The notes under the pieces: model-generated
Databases searched by the model: none
Seen by the model: the letters and a program-made list of their open reading frames with translations, nothing else
What the model was told of the DNA's origin: nothing
Assembly (NCBI GenBank): GCA_003148945.1
Contig: QGGY01000001.1
Span: 372,001-436,000, forward strand
Source: Murimonas intestini
GTDB lineage: Bacteria > Bacillota > Clostridia > Lachnospirales > Lachnospiraceae
Length of the DNA: 64,000 nt
Direction: 5' to 3'
Made by a program: the position numbers and the translations under genes
Part shown: piece by piece, positions 36,182 to 45,504 of the stretch
How positions within the stretch are numbered: position 1 is the stretch's first letter
Layout of the letters: the number at the start of each line of letters is the position of its first letter

Positions 36182-37045
36182 TTATTTTACAGCACCGTTT
36201 ACGACGCCGTTGATGATCTGTTTCTGGGCGAAGAGATAGAACAGCAGTATCGGTATCATAGCCAGCAGGTAAGATGCAAATGCCAGGTTATAATTTGTGC
36301 CGAACTTTGTCTGGAACAGCAGCTGTGCCAAAGGAAGTGTAGTATCACTTCCATCGCCGCCGCTTAACATTACCAGCGGTGTCATAACATCGTTCCATAC
36401 TCCCAGTGCAGTGACGACAGCCACCGTAGCGTGCATGGGGCGCAGCAGCGGGAAACATATCTTCCAGAAGGTTGTCCAGGTATTGGCTCCGTCCACATAG
36501 GCCGCCTCCTCCAGGGCGATGGGAATATTCTTTAAGTAGCCTGTATAGAGCAGGAGGTTCATCGGGAAATAGAAGACTGCATACAGCAGTATCAGGCCGA
36601 TCTTGTTGTCCAGTCCCAGGATGCTGACCTCTTTTACAAGAGGGAGCATGAGCATGGAGAAGGGAACGAACATTCCGCTGATAAAATACAGGTAGAGGAA
36701 GTTATAAAATTTCTTGTGTTCCTTATTGCGTCCCACAGCAAATGCGGCAATAGAATGGAGCACTATAGTAACGATCAGGGTGAGGGCTGTGATTAAGAAG
36801 GAATTTCCGATAGTACGGAAAAAATCTGTAACTCTGATCGCCTCTATAAAATTTGAAAAGTTCCAGGAAGCGGGGAAGGACAGGGCTCCCGCGATATCAT
36901 TTGTCATTTCGCTTGGGTTTTTAAAAGCGATGATAATTGTCATGTATAATGGAAATAATACGGTAAAAGCCAGGAGAATAAGGATGATTGTCATCAGCCA
37001 GGATTTTCCGCTCTTTGGTTTTCTAACTGCTGCAGAATTTGCCAT
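36182..37045 (-). CDS. Carbohydrate ABC transporter permease (MalG type)
   Basis: A 287-residue permease with six helices. The cytoplasmic EAA loop is present as ALEEAAYVDGANTWTTFWKI, where it docks the ATPase. The N-terminal segment is basic and short, as usual for this subunit. It meets the partner permease gene with a one-base overlap and precedes the galactosidase gene by 43 bases. No ATPase gene is in the operon; CUT1 sugar transporters in Firmicutes often share an MsmK-like ATPase encoded elsewhere. Confidence 0.93.
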   Translation of the reverse strand: MANSAAVRKPKSGKSWLMTIILILLAFTVLFPLYMTIIIAFKNPSEMTNDIAGALSFPASWNFSNFIEAIRVTDFFRTIGNSFLITALTLIVTIVLHSIAAFAVGRNKEHKKFYNFLYLYFISGMFVPFSMLMLPLVKEVSILGLDNKIGLILLYAVFYFPMNLLLYTGYLKNIPIALEEAAYVDGANTWTTFWKICFPLLRPMHATVAVVTALGVWNDVMTPLVMLSGGDGSDTTLPLAQLLFQTKFGTNYNLAFASYLLAMIPILLFYLFAQKQIINGVVNGAVK

Positions 37046-37915
37046 TATAACTGCACCTCCCTCTTATTTAAGAACTTCATCTGGAATACGGATATTGCTA
37101 CTATTACGATAAAGTAGATCACTGAGTTTGCACTCTGGTAGCCGAACTGGTTGCCTGCCAGACCTGCCTTATAGATCAGGATCGAGATAGATTCAGTGGA
37201 CTGGTTAGGACCGCCGTTTGTCATGGAGACGATCTGGTCAAATACCATAAGGAAATTCTTCATGCACAGCACCATATTGATCGTAAAAAATGGTGCAATG
37301 AGGGGAAAGGAAATCTTCCAGAATTTCTGCCACGGAGTAGTCCCGTCAATAGCAGCAGCCTCATATACTTCCTCAGGGATCGTCTGAAGCCCTGAGATAT
37401 AGATGATCGTGTTAAATGCTATAGCCTGCCAGGAGGCGCAGACTACTATGGCCAGCCATGCAGTACCTTCACGGCTCAGAAGGCTGGTGCCCAGGAAGCT
37501 GCTTCCCACAGAAGAACCGATGCTGGGCAGGGATGAATGTGAAGATGAAGTTAAATACATAACCGATAACCAGGCCTCCAAGGATGTTAGGCAGGAAGAA
37601 CAGGCCGCGGAAGAAGCCTTTCGCCCTGATCCTGGCATTCAGCAGCAGAGCCATGACCATACTCAGGACATTTACAATAATTGTAGCCGTAATGGCAAAT
37701 TTAAATGTGAATAAGTAAGAATTGCCCACCCGGGAATCCCCAAACAGGTCAATATAGTTGCGAAGACCTACCCAGTCATAGCTTCCGAAGCCTTTGGAAT
37801 TTGTAAGGCTGTATACGAATCCGCGCAGCAGCGGAAACGTGTTGAAAGCAAAGAACAGGATGAGCATTGGCAGCACAAATAATAGATACATCCGATTGCT
37901 TTTTTTACCACGCAT
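37045..37915 (-). pseudogene. Carbohydrate ABC transporter permease (MalF type), frameshifted
   Basis: The first part (37915 down to about 37532) reads through the first four helices to VIGYVFNFIFTFI; the rest continues in another frame as PSIGSSVGSSFLGTSLL and carries the EAA loop EVYEAAAIDGTTPWQKFWKI to a normal C terminus. Dropping one base of the CCC run (GGG at 37530-37532 on the plus strand) restores FTFILPSIG and an intact ~290-residue permease. The break is thus one extra base in a short homopolymer: either a recent inactivation or a sequencing error. If real, the whole sugar importer is crippled. Confidence 0.88.
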
Positions 37916-37939
37916 AGCGTTCCCTCCATTATCAATTTA

Positions 37940-39214
37940 TCAATTGTTTCTCTCTTCTTTTAATATTGCGATCAGGTCACGGTTTGTTTTCTGCCATTCA
38001 TTGTCGAACTTGTTCAGGAAAGTATCCAGATCTTTGTTCATCAGGTATCCCTGCAGCATATCTGCGGCGGGAAGCTCTGCCGGATAGTGGTGGTCGGGAA
38101 AGTCTATGACCTTGCCGTCCTCCCAGTAGGATGCCATCTCGGACAGTGACTGCGGCACTTCAAAATCTCCCTTCAGGCAGGCCACAGCATTCTGGTTTTC
38201 GTAATATCTGGCAGCGTTTTCATCACGCAGCATAAAATCCATAAACTTTTCACATGCCTCCAGGTTCTCATCACGCATAACAGTGAAGCAGAAGTCTATT
38301 CCGGATACGAGGAGAGTTTCGCCAGCCTGGTCGGATACAGGAAGTGTGAAGGCTCCGATATTGATATCAGGATTAGCGCTTAATATCTGCGGGATGGCCC
38401 AGTTACCCTGAAGAAGCATGGCGGATTCGCCGTTTCCAAAGGCAGTGCAGCCGTCATTGTATCCGTAGGCAAATGGATCGCTCTGGCTGAATTCAAGCAG
38501 TTCATCCATCTTATGGGCCGATGAGGCGTAATTCTCGGTGAAGGTAGTATCACCCAGGCTTACCTCAGTGTAGATATCAGGCGTGGTAAGATTGGCAGCC
38601 AGTGCATTCCAGGGTGTGATGCCTGTCCAGGAATCCTTGAGCATGAAATAAAATGGTGTTGTGCCTGAATCACGGATGGTCTGGCATAATGACATAAATT
38701 CATTCCAGGTCTGGGGAATCTCCCAGCCATTTTCTTTGAACATGTCTCGGTTGTAGAGTACGCCGGCGGCATTGGATGCAAACGGGACACAGTACTGGCC
38801 TTCCTTTTGTCTGAGTTCCAGCTGTTTAGCCATGGTCAGATAGACATCCTGGACTTTATCAAGCCCTGCGTAATCGCTTAAGTCCACCATAATGTCCGCA
38901 TCCACAAAGTCGGCGTAGGCCCTGTCGCCGCCGATCATGGCAATGTCCGGCGGATCCTCCTTAACGAGCCTTGTCTTCAGGATATTTGTGGCATCGGAAG
39001 GGGAATCCAGCTGAATATGTATATCAGGATTCTCTTTCTCAAAATCGGCAGCCAGTTCCTCAAGGATATCTACAGCCTCACGTTTGTAGTTGAGGACCTG
39101 CAATGTTACTTTTTGCGAACTTTTTGCAGGATTTCCGCAACCGGTGAACATTGTACCGGTTGCCAGCAATATGCTCACTGTTATTGCTGTTCTTTGTGCA
39201 AATTTACTTTTCAC
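37940..39214 (-). CDS. Sugar-binding lipoprotein of an ABC transporter
   Basis: A 424-residue extracellular solute-binding protein of family 1. The signal peptide ends in the lipobox MFTGC (Cys26). The mature part opens with VTLQVLNYKREAVDILEELAADF and contains DPPDIAMIGGD and the hinge block ESAMLLQGNWAIPQI, all typical of maltose/raffinose binders. The start is GTG with AGGAGGG 8 bases upstream. As first gene it should be the most expressed of the operon. Given the GH36 gene it probably binds alpha-galactosides. Confidence 0.93.
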   Translation of the reverse strand: MKSKFAQRTAITVSILLATGTMFTGCGNPAKSSQKVTLQVLNYKREAVDILEELAADFEKENPDIHIQLDSPSDATNILKTRLVKEDPPDIAMIGGDRAYADFVDADIMVDLSDYAGLDKVQDVYLTMAKQLELRQKEGQYCVPFASNAAGVLYNRDMFKENGWEIPQTWNEFMSLCQTIRDSGTTPFYFMLKDSWTGITPWNALAANLTTPDIYTEVSLGDTTFTENYASSAHKMDELLEFSQSDPFAYGYNDGCTAFGNGESAMLLQGNWAIPQILSANPDINIGAFTLPVSDQAGETLLVSGIDFCFTVMRDENLEACEKFMDFMLRDENAARYYENQNAVACLKGDFEVPQSLSEMASYWEDGKVIDFPDHHYPAELPAADMLQGYLMNKDLDTFLNKFDNEWQKTNRDLIAILKEERNN

Positions 39215-39275
39215 TTTCTGAACCCTCCTTTTTTATTGTCTCTTATGCCGTTTATTCTTTGCTTTTGTTAATCAA

Positions 39276-39304
39276 ATTATAACAATTAATTAGTGGAAGG
39301 TAAA
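39276..39304 (-). promoter_or_regulatory. Probable promoter of the alpha-galactoside operon
   Basis: On the minus strand TATAAT (39281-39276) lies 17 bases from a weak TTTACC (39304-39299), so an activator is likely needed. The remaining 39305-39450 is very A+T-rich with several TGATATA-like repeats that might bind a regulator; nothing more definite is visible there. Confidence 0.55.
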
Positions 39305-39450
39305 TATTTTAGTGATGCTAATTATATATCACAATACGACATATATATTAAATAATGCAAATGATATAGCATAATGATATATTGGATTTAAAAACTTCGT
39401 CGATATGACGATACAGATACTGGATAGTGATTTTTAGAAAGGCAATTTAA

Positions 39451-39480
39451 CAAAAAAGCTGCAGAACAGGACTGCAGCTT
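39451..39480 (-). terminator. Terminator of the small unknown gene
   Basis: Nine perfect pairs (39456-39464 with 39472-39480) and a seven-base loop. On the minus strand the hairpin runs into TTTTTTG, placing it 8 bases after the stop of the 76-residue gene. Confidence 0.75.
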
Positions 39481-39487
39481 CAGCAAC

Positions 39488-39718
39488 TTATTTTTCAAAT
39501 TCAGCGATGACATCAAATCCCATCAGAGTTTCACTGATATCTTTTATGACACCTTTGCGGGACTGTATCCGTTCTCTTGCCGGATAACAGCCGGACATGG
39601 CAACGGCCGGCTCAATGATGTAGGCAAAATTCATATTTGTCTGGAATTCGGTGATTTCAACTTCCTGTCCGATCTCGATCTGTCCTCCGCGTACCATTGT
39701 AAAGTGTTCCTGTCTCAA
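39488..39718 (-). CDS. Small protein of unknown function, 76 residues
   Basis: I do not recognise this protein. It has no signal peptide or membrane segment, and alternating hydrophobic and charged residues (GGQIEIGQEVEITEF, FAYIIEPAVAM, GVIKDISETLMGFDVIAEF) suggest a small beta barrel or OB/KOW-like fold. The start is probably TTG with AAGGAG 10 bases upstream. A dedicated terminator follows, which supports a real gene. It precedes the galactoside operon but is separated by that terminator. Confidence 0.6.
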   Translation of the reverse strand: MRQEHFTMVRGGQIEIGQEVEITEFQTNMNFAYIIEPAVAMSGCYPARERIQSRKGVIKDISETLMGFDVIAEFEK

Positions 39719-39820
39719 TCTGCATCAGCTCCTTTTGGTTTTAATATGCGTATAAGTATACCATTTGGGAATAAGATTTACAAGCCGGGATATGAGGCAT
39801 GTGGTCTTCAGGTGTTGGCA

Positions 39821-41326
39821 TTACGGGGCACTGAGCGGACAGCAGTGTTTGCGGAAGTTGTTTTTAAGCTGCATACAGAGCAGATAATAATGTCTTTTTT
39901 CCAGGTCATCCGGCTGATAATCAAGAAATGTAAAAATTTTGCGCAGGCGGTACTTTAAGGTGTTGGTATGGATATGGAGCTGAGCTGATGACGGCTGAAG
40001 CTGCTGTCCGTTCTCCAGATAGCAGAAAAAAGTCTGATAATAATCGGAATGTAGTTTGTTATCCAGTTCTTCTAATGCCTGCAATTCGGGCGGAAAATAA
40101 TCCTCCCATTCAAAGGAGTCTGCAATTTCACAACAGATACCATGAAAACCGCATTCCTGGAACCGCATGAGATTTCTGGAACTGCCTCTGATTTGGTTTA
40201 GGGAATATACGGCCTGGGAATAATGGCTCTTTAGCGACTGAAAATTCTTAAAAGACAGGCTGGCGCCGCATTGGAAAGAAAAACCAGGCACATAATTTTC
40301 TAATACCTGAGTCAGTAAAAACTCAATAGAAAGATGCTGGCGGGGAATAAGCAAAGCTACCTGTTCATCAATTGTAAACGCGATGGAATTCTGGATATTA
40401 AGCTCCAGAATGCCGCAGCACCAGCGCAGTTCAGGAATGGAGAGACGTCGGCAGGAATCTTTAAGCACACAGAGGGTGAAAATGGTATCTTGCTCCCAAT
40501 GGCGCATATTGTAGATCACTCTCTCCTCCTCCTTAGAATAATAATTCCGGCGGATAGCATTCTCAAAGTAAGATGCCATACTGTATGTATCCTCATCTGC
40601 TGAAGAAATCCTTGAGAAATAATCAGCAAATATATCACCCATAAGAAGACTTCCGGGTGAGAGAGTCTCGTCAAAGACATTAATAAGCACTTTCCCGGCG
40701 GAGATGCGGTTAGATTCAAAGGGGATTACGAATAGTTTTCTATAAAATTTTGCTGCGTTTGGGTTTACAGGATTCATCAGGAACGGCTTTTTACATGTTA
40801 TAAAACGACGGTTATTTTTTTCATTATTAAAGACAGAGAAAAAAGTGACAGGCATATAATGAGTCTTAAATATTATGTCCCATTCGTCTGCAATAGCACT
40901 GATTACATCAGTCGCCGCCAGAATTTTCAGATTGTTGTTAGTAATGACAATTGGGAGATGGTAATAATCATATAAAATATTAAGCATATCTTCATAAGGA
41001 ACCGGGCTTTGACAGGCACGCTCCAGATTCTGTTCTATTTTCCGGAAACAGTCAAAAATGTCCATGATCTTGTTCATGACATCATAAAAGGCGGCATTAT
41101 GAAGTATAACCATATCTTTTCTGTGAATTAGTATGATGGTGTCCTGGGGGGGCTTCCAGCCGTATTCCGGATCCAGGCTTACCAGGTATACATAATCAGC
41201 AAAATAAACATGACCATCAGGAGAGAGTACTCTCACATCCTGGATTTCACAGGCTCCATTAGAGATATGAGCTGTAGGTGAATACTCCATAAGCCTTTCA
41301 TACAGGTGCCAGATACTTATTTTCAT
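39821..41326 (-). CDS. PucR/CdaR-type transcriptional regulator
   Basis: A 501-residue regulator. The C terminus has the PucR helix-turn-helix HTNTLKYRLRKIFTFL followed by DLEKRHYYLLCMQL. The middle region (about 300-400) resembles the GGDEF-like dimer domain of CdaR proteins, and the N-terminal ~280 residues form a sensor, possibly PucR-N or GAF-like. Such proteins usually activate nearby catabolic genes. It diverges from the MFS/UroD-like/permease genes, whose promoter at 41454-41481 is the natural target. Confidence 0.85.
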   Translation of the reverse strand: MKISIWHLYERLMEYSPTAHISNGACEIQDVRVLSPDGHVYFADYVYLVSLDPEYGWKPPQDTIILIHRKDMVILHNAAFYDVMNKIMDIFDCFRKIEQNLERACQSPVPYEDMLNILYDYYHLPIVITNNNLKILAATDVISAIADEWDIIFKTHYMPVTFFSVFNNEKNNRRFITCKKPFLMNPVNPNAAKFYRKLFVIPFESNRISAGKVLINVFDETLSPGSLLMGDIFADYFSRISSADEDTYSMASYFENAIRRNYYSKEEERVIYNMRHWEQDTIFTLCVLKDSCRRLSIPELRWCCGILELNIQNSIAFTIDEQVALLIPRQHLSIEFLLTQVLENYVPGFSFQCGASLSFKNFQSLKSHYSQAVYSLNQIRGSSRNLMRFQECGFHGICCEIADSFEWEDYFPPELQALEELDNKLHSDYYQTFFCYLENGQQLQPSSAQLHIHTNTLKYRLRKIFTFLDYQPDDLEKRHYYLLCMQLKNNFRKHCCPLSAP

Positions 41327-41453
41327 TGGGACGGCAGCCTCCTTTCAAAGACAGACATTATTATATATTCAGTATATCACAGAAGGATTTACATTGTCGA
41401 AAAATAACAAAAAAAGATGTTTGATTTTCAGATGATTTGTCCGTGCAGGACAT

Positions 41454-41481
41454 TGAAGCAGCAGGCTTGTAAGTTATAATA
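41454..41481 (+). promoter_or_regulatory. Promoter of the MFS/UroD-like/permease genes
   Basis: TTGAAG (41454-41459), 16-base spacer, TATAAT (41476-41481). The leader to the ATG at 41525 is about 37 bases and has GGAGGG. It lies in the 198-base divergent gap with the PucR-type gene; no clear operator was seen. Confidence 0.65.
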
Positions 41482-41524
41482 AACACAGAAGCTGTTAATC
41501 TTGTATGTTGGTGGAGGGTGTGCT

Positions 41525-42714
41525 ATGGGTGAACAAAAAAGAAGTTTGACAATGGGAAACACAATAGGGATTCTGGCAATATCTCTTATGATGTATGCCA
41601 GCGGCTCGCTGATTGCTCCGGCTCTGAATGCGCTGCAGGAAGCTTTTCCCGATACTCCGTATGGGACAATCAGGATGATAATGTCATCCATGTATCTGAC
41701 AGTTCTTATTTTTTCATTGATTTCCGGGAAACTGGGAGATTTGGTATCTAAAAAAATGCTTGTTGTGGCAGGACTGGCAGTCTACGGAGCCATGGGCCTT
41801 CTGGGAGCATCCATGAATTCAGTGACAGGGCTGATGATCACAAGAATTCTGATGGGCTGTGGAGTAGGGCTGGTTCTGCCTCAGTCAACTGCAATCATTA
41901 TGATGTTTTATGAGGGAAGGGCAAAGGACAGGAATCTTGGATTTGCTTCAGGAACATCTAACTTTGGCTCCATGCTTGGGAGTATCATCGGAGGCAGTCT
42001 GGCAGCTGTGAGCTGGCGTTATAATTTTTACGCATTCGCATTTGCTTTTGTAATTATGGTCCTGGTGCTGATCCTGGTGCCGGCCACTCCGGTTCAGAAA
42101 AAAAGTAAGGAGAGCAAAAAAGAAGAGGATAAACTGCCGGGTAAATTTTTTATTCTTATCATAGGAATGTTTCTGATCCAGGTGTATTCTCTGGTAACAC
42201 CAACTAATATGGCAAAATTTTATCTGGGGAACAGATCGGACCTCCGGCGCTGCTTGGAATCACTATGGCTCTGATCACAGGGACAGGCTGTTTAGCAGGT
42301 TTTGTGCTCCCGGCTGTGAGAAGAGTGTTTAAAGGAGCAACGATACTCTTTTCATGTATATTGCTTGGGGTGGGATTTCTGATATTGAGCAGGGCGTATT
42401 CTGTAGCGGCGGCAATGTGTGCCCAGATTCTGATAGGCTTTGGATATGGCTGTATTACACCTATGATATTTATTTCTAATTCAAAAATAGTTCCGGCCGG
42501 ACAGATACAGAAATCAAATGGGATTTTGTCAGCCAGTCTTTACTTGGGATGTTTTATGACTTCTTATATACAGGAGTGGATAGGTTCTGCTTCGGGTAAT
42601 GGGACACAGAGATATATGTTTCAGACATTTGGTATAGGAGCATTTATAGCGGCAGCAGTAATTCTGGCTGTTCTGGCAGTGATGAAAAAAAGGAAGGACA
42701 GCAATAGGGAATAG
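41525..42714 (+). pseudogene. Major facilitator superfamily transporter, frameshifted
   Basis: The first part gives about eight helices of an MFS protein (SGKLGDLVSKKMLVVAGL is the loop 2-3 signature; RILMGCGVGLVLPQST follows) and then breaks after KFYLG. Adding one G to the GGGG run at 42226-42229 continues it as EQIGPPALLGITMALITG and on to the second half with four more helices, a normal ~397-residue transporter. The break is thus a missing base in a homopolymer, either real or a sequencing error. GGAGGG precedes the ATG at 41525; the longer frame from 41501 has no site. Confidence 0.88.
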
Positions 42715-42769
42715 CGGAGTACTGTGCCGCAGAAATGATAAACATTAGAGAAAGCGGGAGGAGACTTGT

Positions 42770-44011
42770 ATGGGCAATACAAATCAGGAAGAGATGATCA
42801 GGCGGGAAAAACGAATATCAGATGCCGTGGAATTGAAATTGACGGACAGAGTACCATTTGTGCCTCAAATCGGAAATTTTTATGCGCTTGGATATGGTCT
42901 TACGATCCAAAATGTTATGGAGGACATCACGACTTTGATTCCAGTGATGGAACAATATATTAGAAAATATGATCCGGATATGGTATATGCTCCCGGCTTT
43001 TATCCGGCAGCGGTACTTGAATGTGCAGAGTACTCAAATGCAAGGTGGCCAGGAACTTATCATAATTTGCCGGAAAATACACCATATCAGTTTATAGACA
43101 GAGAATATATGGGGGAGGATGATTATGAAGAATATCTGAGGGATCCCAGCGGTTTTTTGTTTGGCAGGGTATTGCCGCAGAAATTCAGGGGATTTGAAGG
43201 ACTTGAATATCTGAAGGCTCCTGTAATGTGCGGACAGGCCATATTCCGGCTGGCCTCTCTTAGTCTTCCTCCTGTAAGAGCGGCGCTGCGAAGAATGATA
43301 GAAACCGGGGAAGCACTTCAAAAAAATCTGTCGGGATTGTCAGAAGTAAACTCTTATGTGAAGAAGATGGGATACCCGCTGCTGGGAGATTCAGTTATGG
43401 TTAATCCATTTGATGATTTTGCAGATAATGTGCGGGGACTTATTGCTACCATAATTGATATGAAGACAGACCCGCATCGTCTCAATGAGGTGCTGCTCAG
43501 ATGGGGAGACGCCACAATCCCGGCAGGTGTCTCACAGGCAAAACGGGCCGGGTCTAAATTTGTGTTTATTCCGCTTCACTGTGGAGCTGATAACTTTATG
43601 TCTCTGGAAAATTATAACCGCTATTATTGGCCTCATTTAAAACGGCTGCTTATGGCACTGATTGATGCAGAAATTATACCTGTGCCTCTCTGTGAGGGAA
43701 AGTATACTACACGGCTTGAGACACTTACAGACATACCGTCAGGAAAAGTTGTTTATTTTTTTGAAGATGTAGATCTGGAACGCGCGAAATCCATACTTTC
43801 CGGTCATGCCTGCTTTGGCGCAGGAATGAAGACACAGCTGCTTTTACAGGGCTCAGATCCGGGGGCAGTTACAGAGGAAACCAAAAGGACGCTTGATATC
43901 TGTGCGCCGGGAGGCGGATTTATAATGACAAACTCTCTGTCAATGGATAATGTGGATCATGCCTGCTTTGAAGCCTGGAGAGATGCTGTAAGAAAGTATG
44001 GCATATACTGA
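42770..44011 (+). CDS. Uroporphyrinogen decarboxylase-like (UroD/MtaA superfamily) protein
   Basis: A 413-residue TIM-barrel protein of the UroD superfamily, which includes corrinoid-type methyltransferases MtaA and MtbA. KLTDRVPFVPQIG at the start and the late LDICAPGGGFIMTNS are family features. Between them, PLHCGAD and PLCEGKY place a His-Cys and a second Cys where MtaA-type enzymes bind zinc, so a methyltransferase role is more likely than heme synthesis. No corrinoid protein or reductive activator is adjacent. It lies between an MFS gene and an APC permease, suggesting use of an imported small substrate. The substrate is unknown. Confidence 0.8.
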   Translation: MGNTNQEEMIRREKRISDAVELKLTDRVPFVPQIGNFYALGYGLTIQNVMEDITTLIPVMEQYIRKYDPDMVYAPGFYPAAVLECAEYSNARWPGTYHNLPENTPYQFIDREYMGEDDYEEYLRDPSGFLFGRVLPQKFRGFEGLEYLKAPVMCGQAIFRLASLSLPPVRAALRRMIETGEALQKNLSGLSEVNSYVKKMGYPLLGDSVMVNPFDDFADNVRGLIATIIDMKTDPHRLNEVLLRWGDATIPAGVSQAKRAGSKFVFIPLHCGADNFMSLENYNRYYWPHLKRLLMALIDAEIIPVPLCEGKYTTRLETLTDIPSGKVVYFFEDVDLERAKSILSGHACFGAGMKTQLLLQGSDPGAVTEETKRTLDICAPGGGFIMTNSLSMDNVDHACFEAWRDAVRKYGIY

Positions 44012-44047
44012 TGCATTTGATCTGATGCAGTGTGAGGAGGCAGATAG

Positions 44048-45364
44048 TTGAAAGATAAAAAGGGAAAGCTTTCACTGATTGAAACGATTAGTCTGGCTGC
44101 AGGCTTTACTATTGGGTCTGGTATCATCACCCAGACTGGAATAGGAATTAGCATGACGGGCCGAAGTATTTTCCTGGCATTTCCTGTAAGTGCCATATTA
44201 TTTTTGATTTCATTTCGGCCCATCTTTATCATGAGCGCTCTGCTGCCGCGTACAAGCGCAGCCTACACGTATTCGAAAGAGCTGATACATGAGGATGCGG
44301 GAAGGTTTTATGCTTACATATATTTTCTTGGCAGGATGACAATTGCAATTTTTGGCATTTCCTTCGCCCAGTATCTGTCAGCGCTGATTCCGGAACTGGG
44401 CGGGGAGACAGCGCAGAAGACAATTGCACTGACAGTTCTCACATTGTTTTTTATTGTTAACCTGTTTGGAATGAAACTCGCAGCAAAAGTCCAGAATATA
44501 ATGTGTATTATTTTGATTGCGGGAATTTTTGTGTTTGTGATTTTCGGAATAAGACAGGTTGAATATACAGATTATTTTTCGGATGGCTTTTTTAGCGGAG
44601 GAGCAGGGGGATTTTATTCTGCAGCAGCCCTGCTGTATTTTGCAGTGGGAGGAGCGTATATTATCACAGACTTTGCACCTAAGATCCAGAATTCACAGAA
44701 GGTTATGGTAAAGGTTATAGTGGGTGTAACAACGGCAGTCTGTTTTATGTATATGCTGATGGGCCTGGTGGCCAGCGGAGCTGTACCGGCATCCGAGGCA
44801 GCCGGCCGGCCTCTGACAGTGCCGGCTGATGCAGTACTCACAAATAAAGTACTTTATGGATTTTTTGTAATTGGGACATGTCTGGGGGCATTGGTCACAA
44901 CATTAAATTCCAGCTTTATATGGTATTCAAATTCATTGATCAGGCCATGTGAAGATGGATGTTTTCCCAAAAAGTGGGGAAAGACGAATAAAGCAGGGGT
45001 TCCGTACATCCTCATGACCATCTTTTATCTGTTTGGAGCAGTGCCGGCAGTTATGGGAATCGATCTTACGGTACTGTCAAAGATGTCTATAGGGCTGACG
45101 ATCCTGGGAACATGCATCCCTATGGCAGGAATCCTGAAGCTGCCGGAAAAATATCCCAGACTCTGGGAGGATTCGAAATATGCAAAGCGGTATCCCCGGT
45201 GGAGGCTGAAGATCATGGTAGCTGTGACTTATGCCATCTTGGCTACCCAGGTCTACTCACTTTTTGCCGGCAATCCGCTTTGGTCAAATGTGATTATACT
45301 GGTTTATATAGGTGCCGTGATCCTGGGACTGGCTGTAAGGAAATACAGGAGCAGGACTCAATGA
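44048..45364 (+). CDS. APC-superfamily amino acid/amine permease
   Basis: A 438-residue permease with about twelve helices. It opens with the APC pattern LSLIETISLAAGFTIGSGI, where the glycine-rich break in helix 1 binds the substrate's amino and carboxyl groups. The region STAY-like PRTSAAYTYSKEL follows. The start is TTG with GAGGAGG about 7 bases upstream. It follows the UroD-like gene by 36 bases and ends at a strong terminator, so the pair likely works on an imported amine or amino acid. Confidence 0.88.
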   Translation: MKDKKGKLSLIETISLAAGFTIGSGIITQTGIGISMTGRSIFLAFPVSAILFLISFRPIFIMSALLPRTSAAYTYSKELIHEDAGRFYAYIYFLGRMTIAIFGISFAQYLSALIPELGGETAQKTIALTVLTLFFIVNLFGMKLAAKVQNIMCIILIAGIFVFVIFGIRQVEYTDYFSDGFFSGGAGGFYSAAALLYFAVGGAYIITDFAPKIQNSQKVMVKVIVGVTTAVCFMYMLMGLVASGAVPASEAAGRPLTVPADAVLTNKVLYGFFVIGTCLGALVTTLNSSFIWYSNSLIRPCEDGCFPKKWGKTNKAGVPYILMTIFYLFGAVPAVMGIDLTVLSKMSIGLTILGTCIPMAGILKLPEKYPRLWEDSKYAKRYPRWRLKIMVAVTYAILATQVYSLFAGNPLWSNVIILVYIGAVILGLAVRKYRSRTQ

Positions 45365-45369
45365 ATAAT

Positions 45370-45415
45370 CCCGTCAGATTTTGGAGAAATTGTATCTGAC
45401 GGGCTTTCTTTATTT
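45370..45415 (+). terminator. Intrinsic terminator after the APC permease
   Basis: Ten perfect pairs (45370-45379 with 45394-45403), a 14-base loop and then CTTTCTTTATTT. It closes the accessory operon. Confidence 0.85.
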
Positions 45416-45427
45416 ATCCAAATAGCT

Positions 45428-45470
45428 TATAATAGGGCTGTGTGCCGGCAGCAGCCTGCGGGCACACAGC
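45428..45470 (+). promoter_or_regulatory. sdaAB promoter -10 box and leader hairpin
   Basis: TATAAT (45428-45433) is clear but the -35 region is poor, so an activator may be needed. Immediately after the expected start lies a strong hairpin, 45437-45450 with 45457-45470 (ten pairs, one mismatch, four pairs), without a U tract. It may stabilise the mRNA or bind a regulator. Confidence 0.5.
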
Positions 45471-45504
45471 AATTAGAAAATATGCATGATGAAGAGGTAT
45501 ACAA

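Noticed and set aside
37045-37915. Programmed frameshifting in the permease
   Set aside because: No slippery heptamer with a stimulatory structure was seen; a one-base indel in GGG explains it better.
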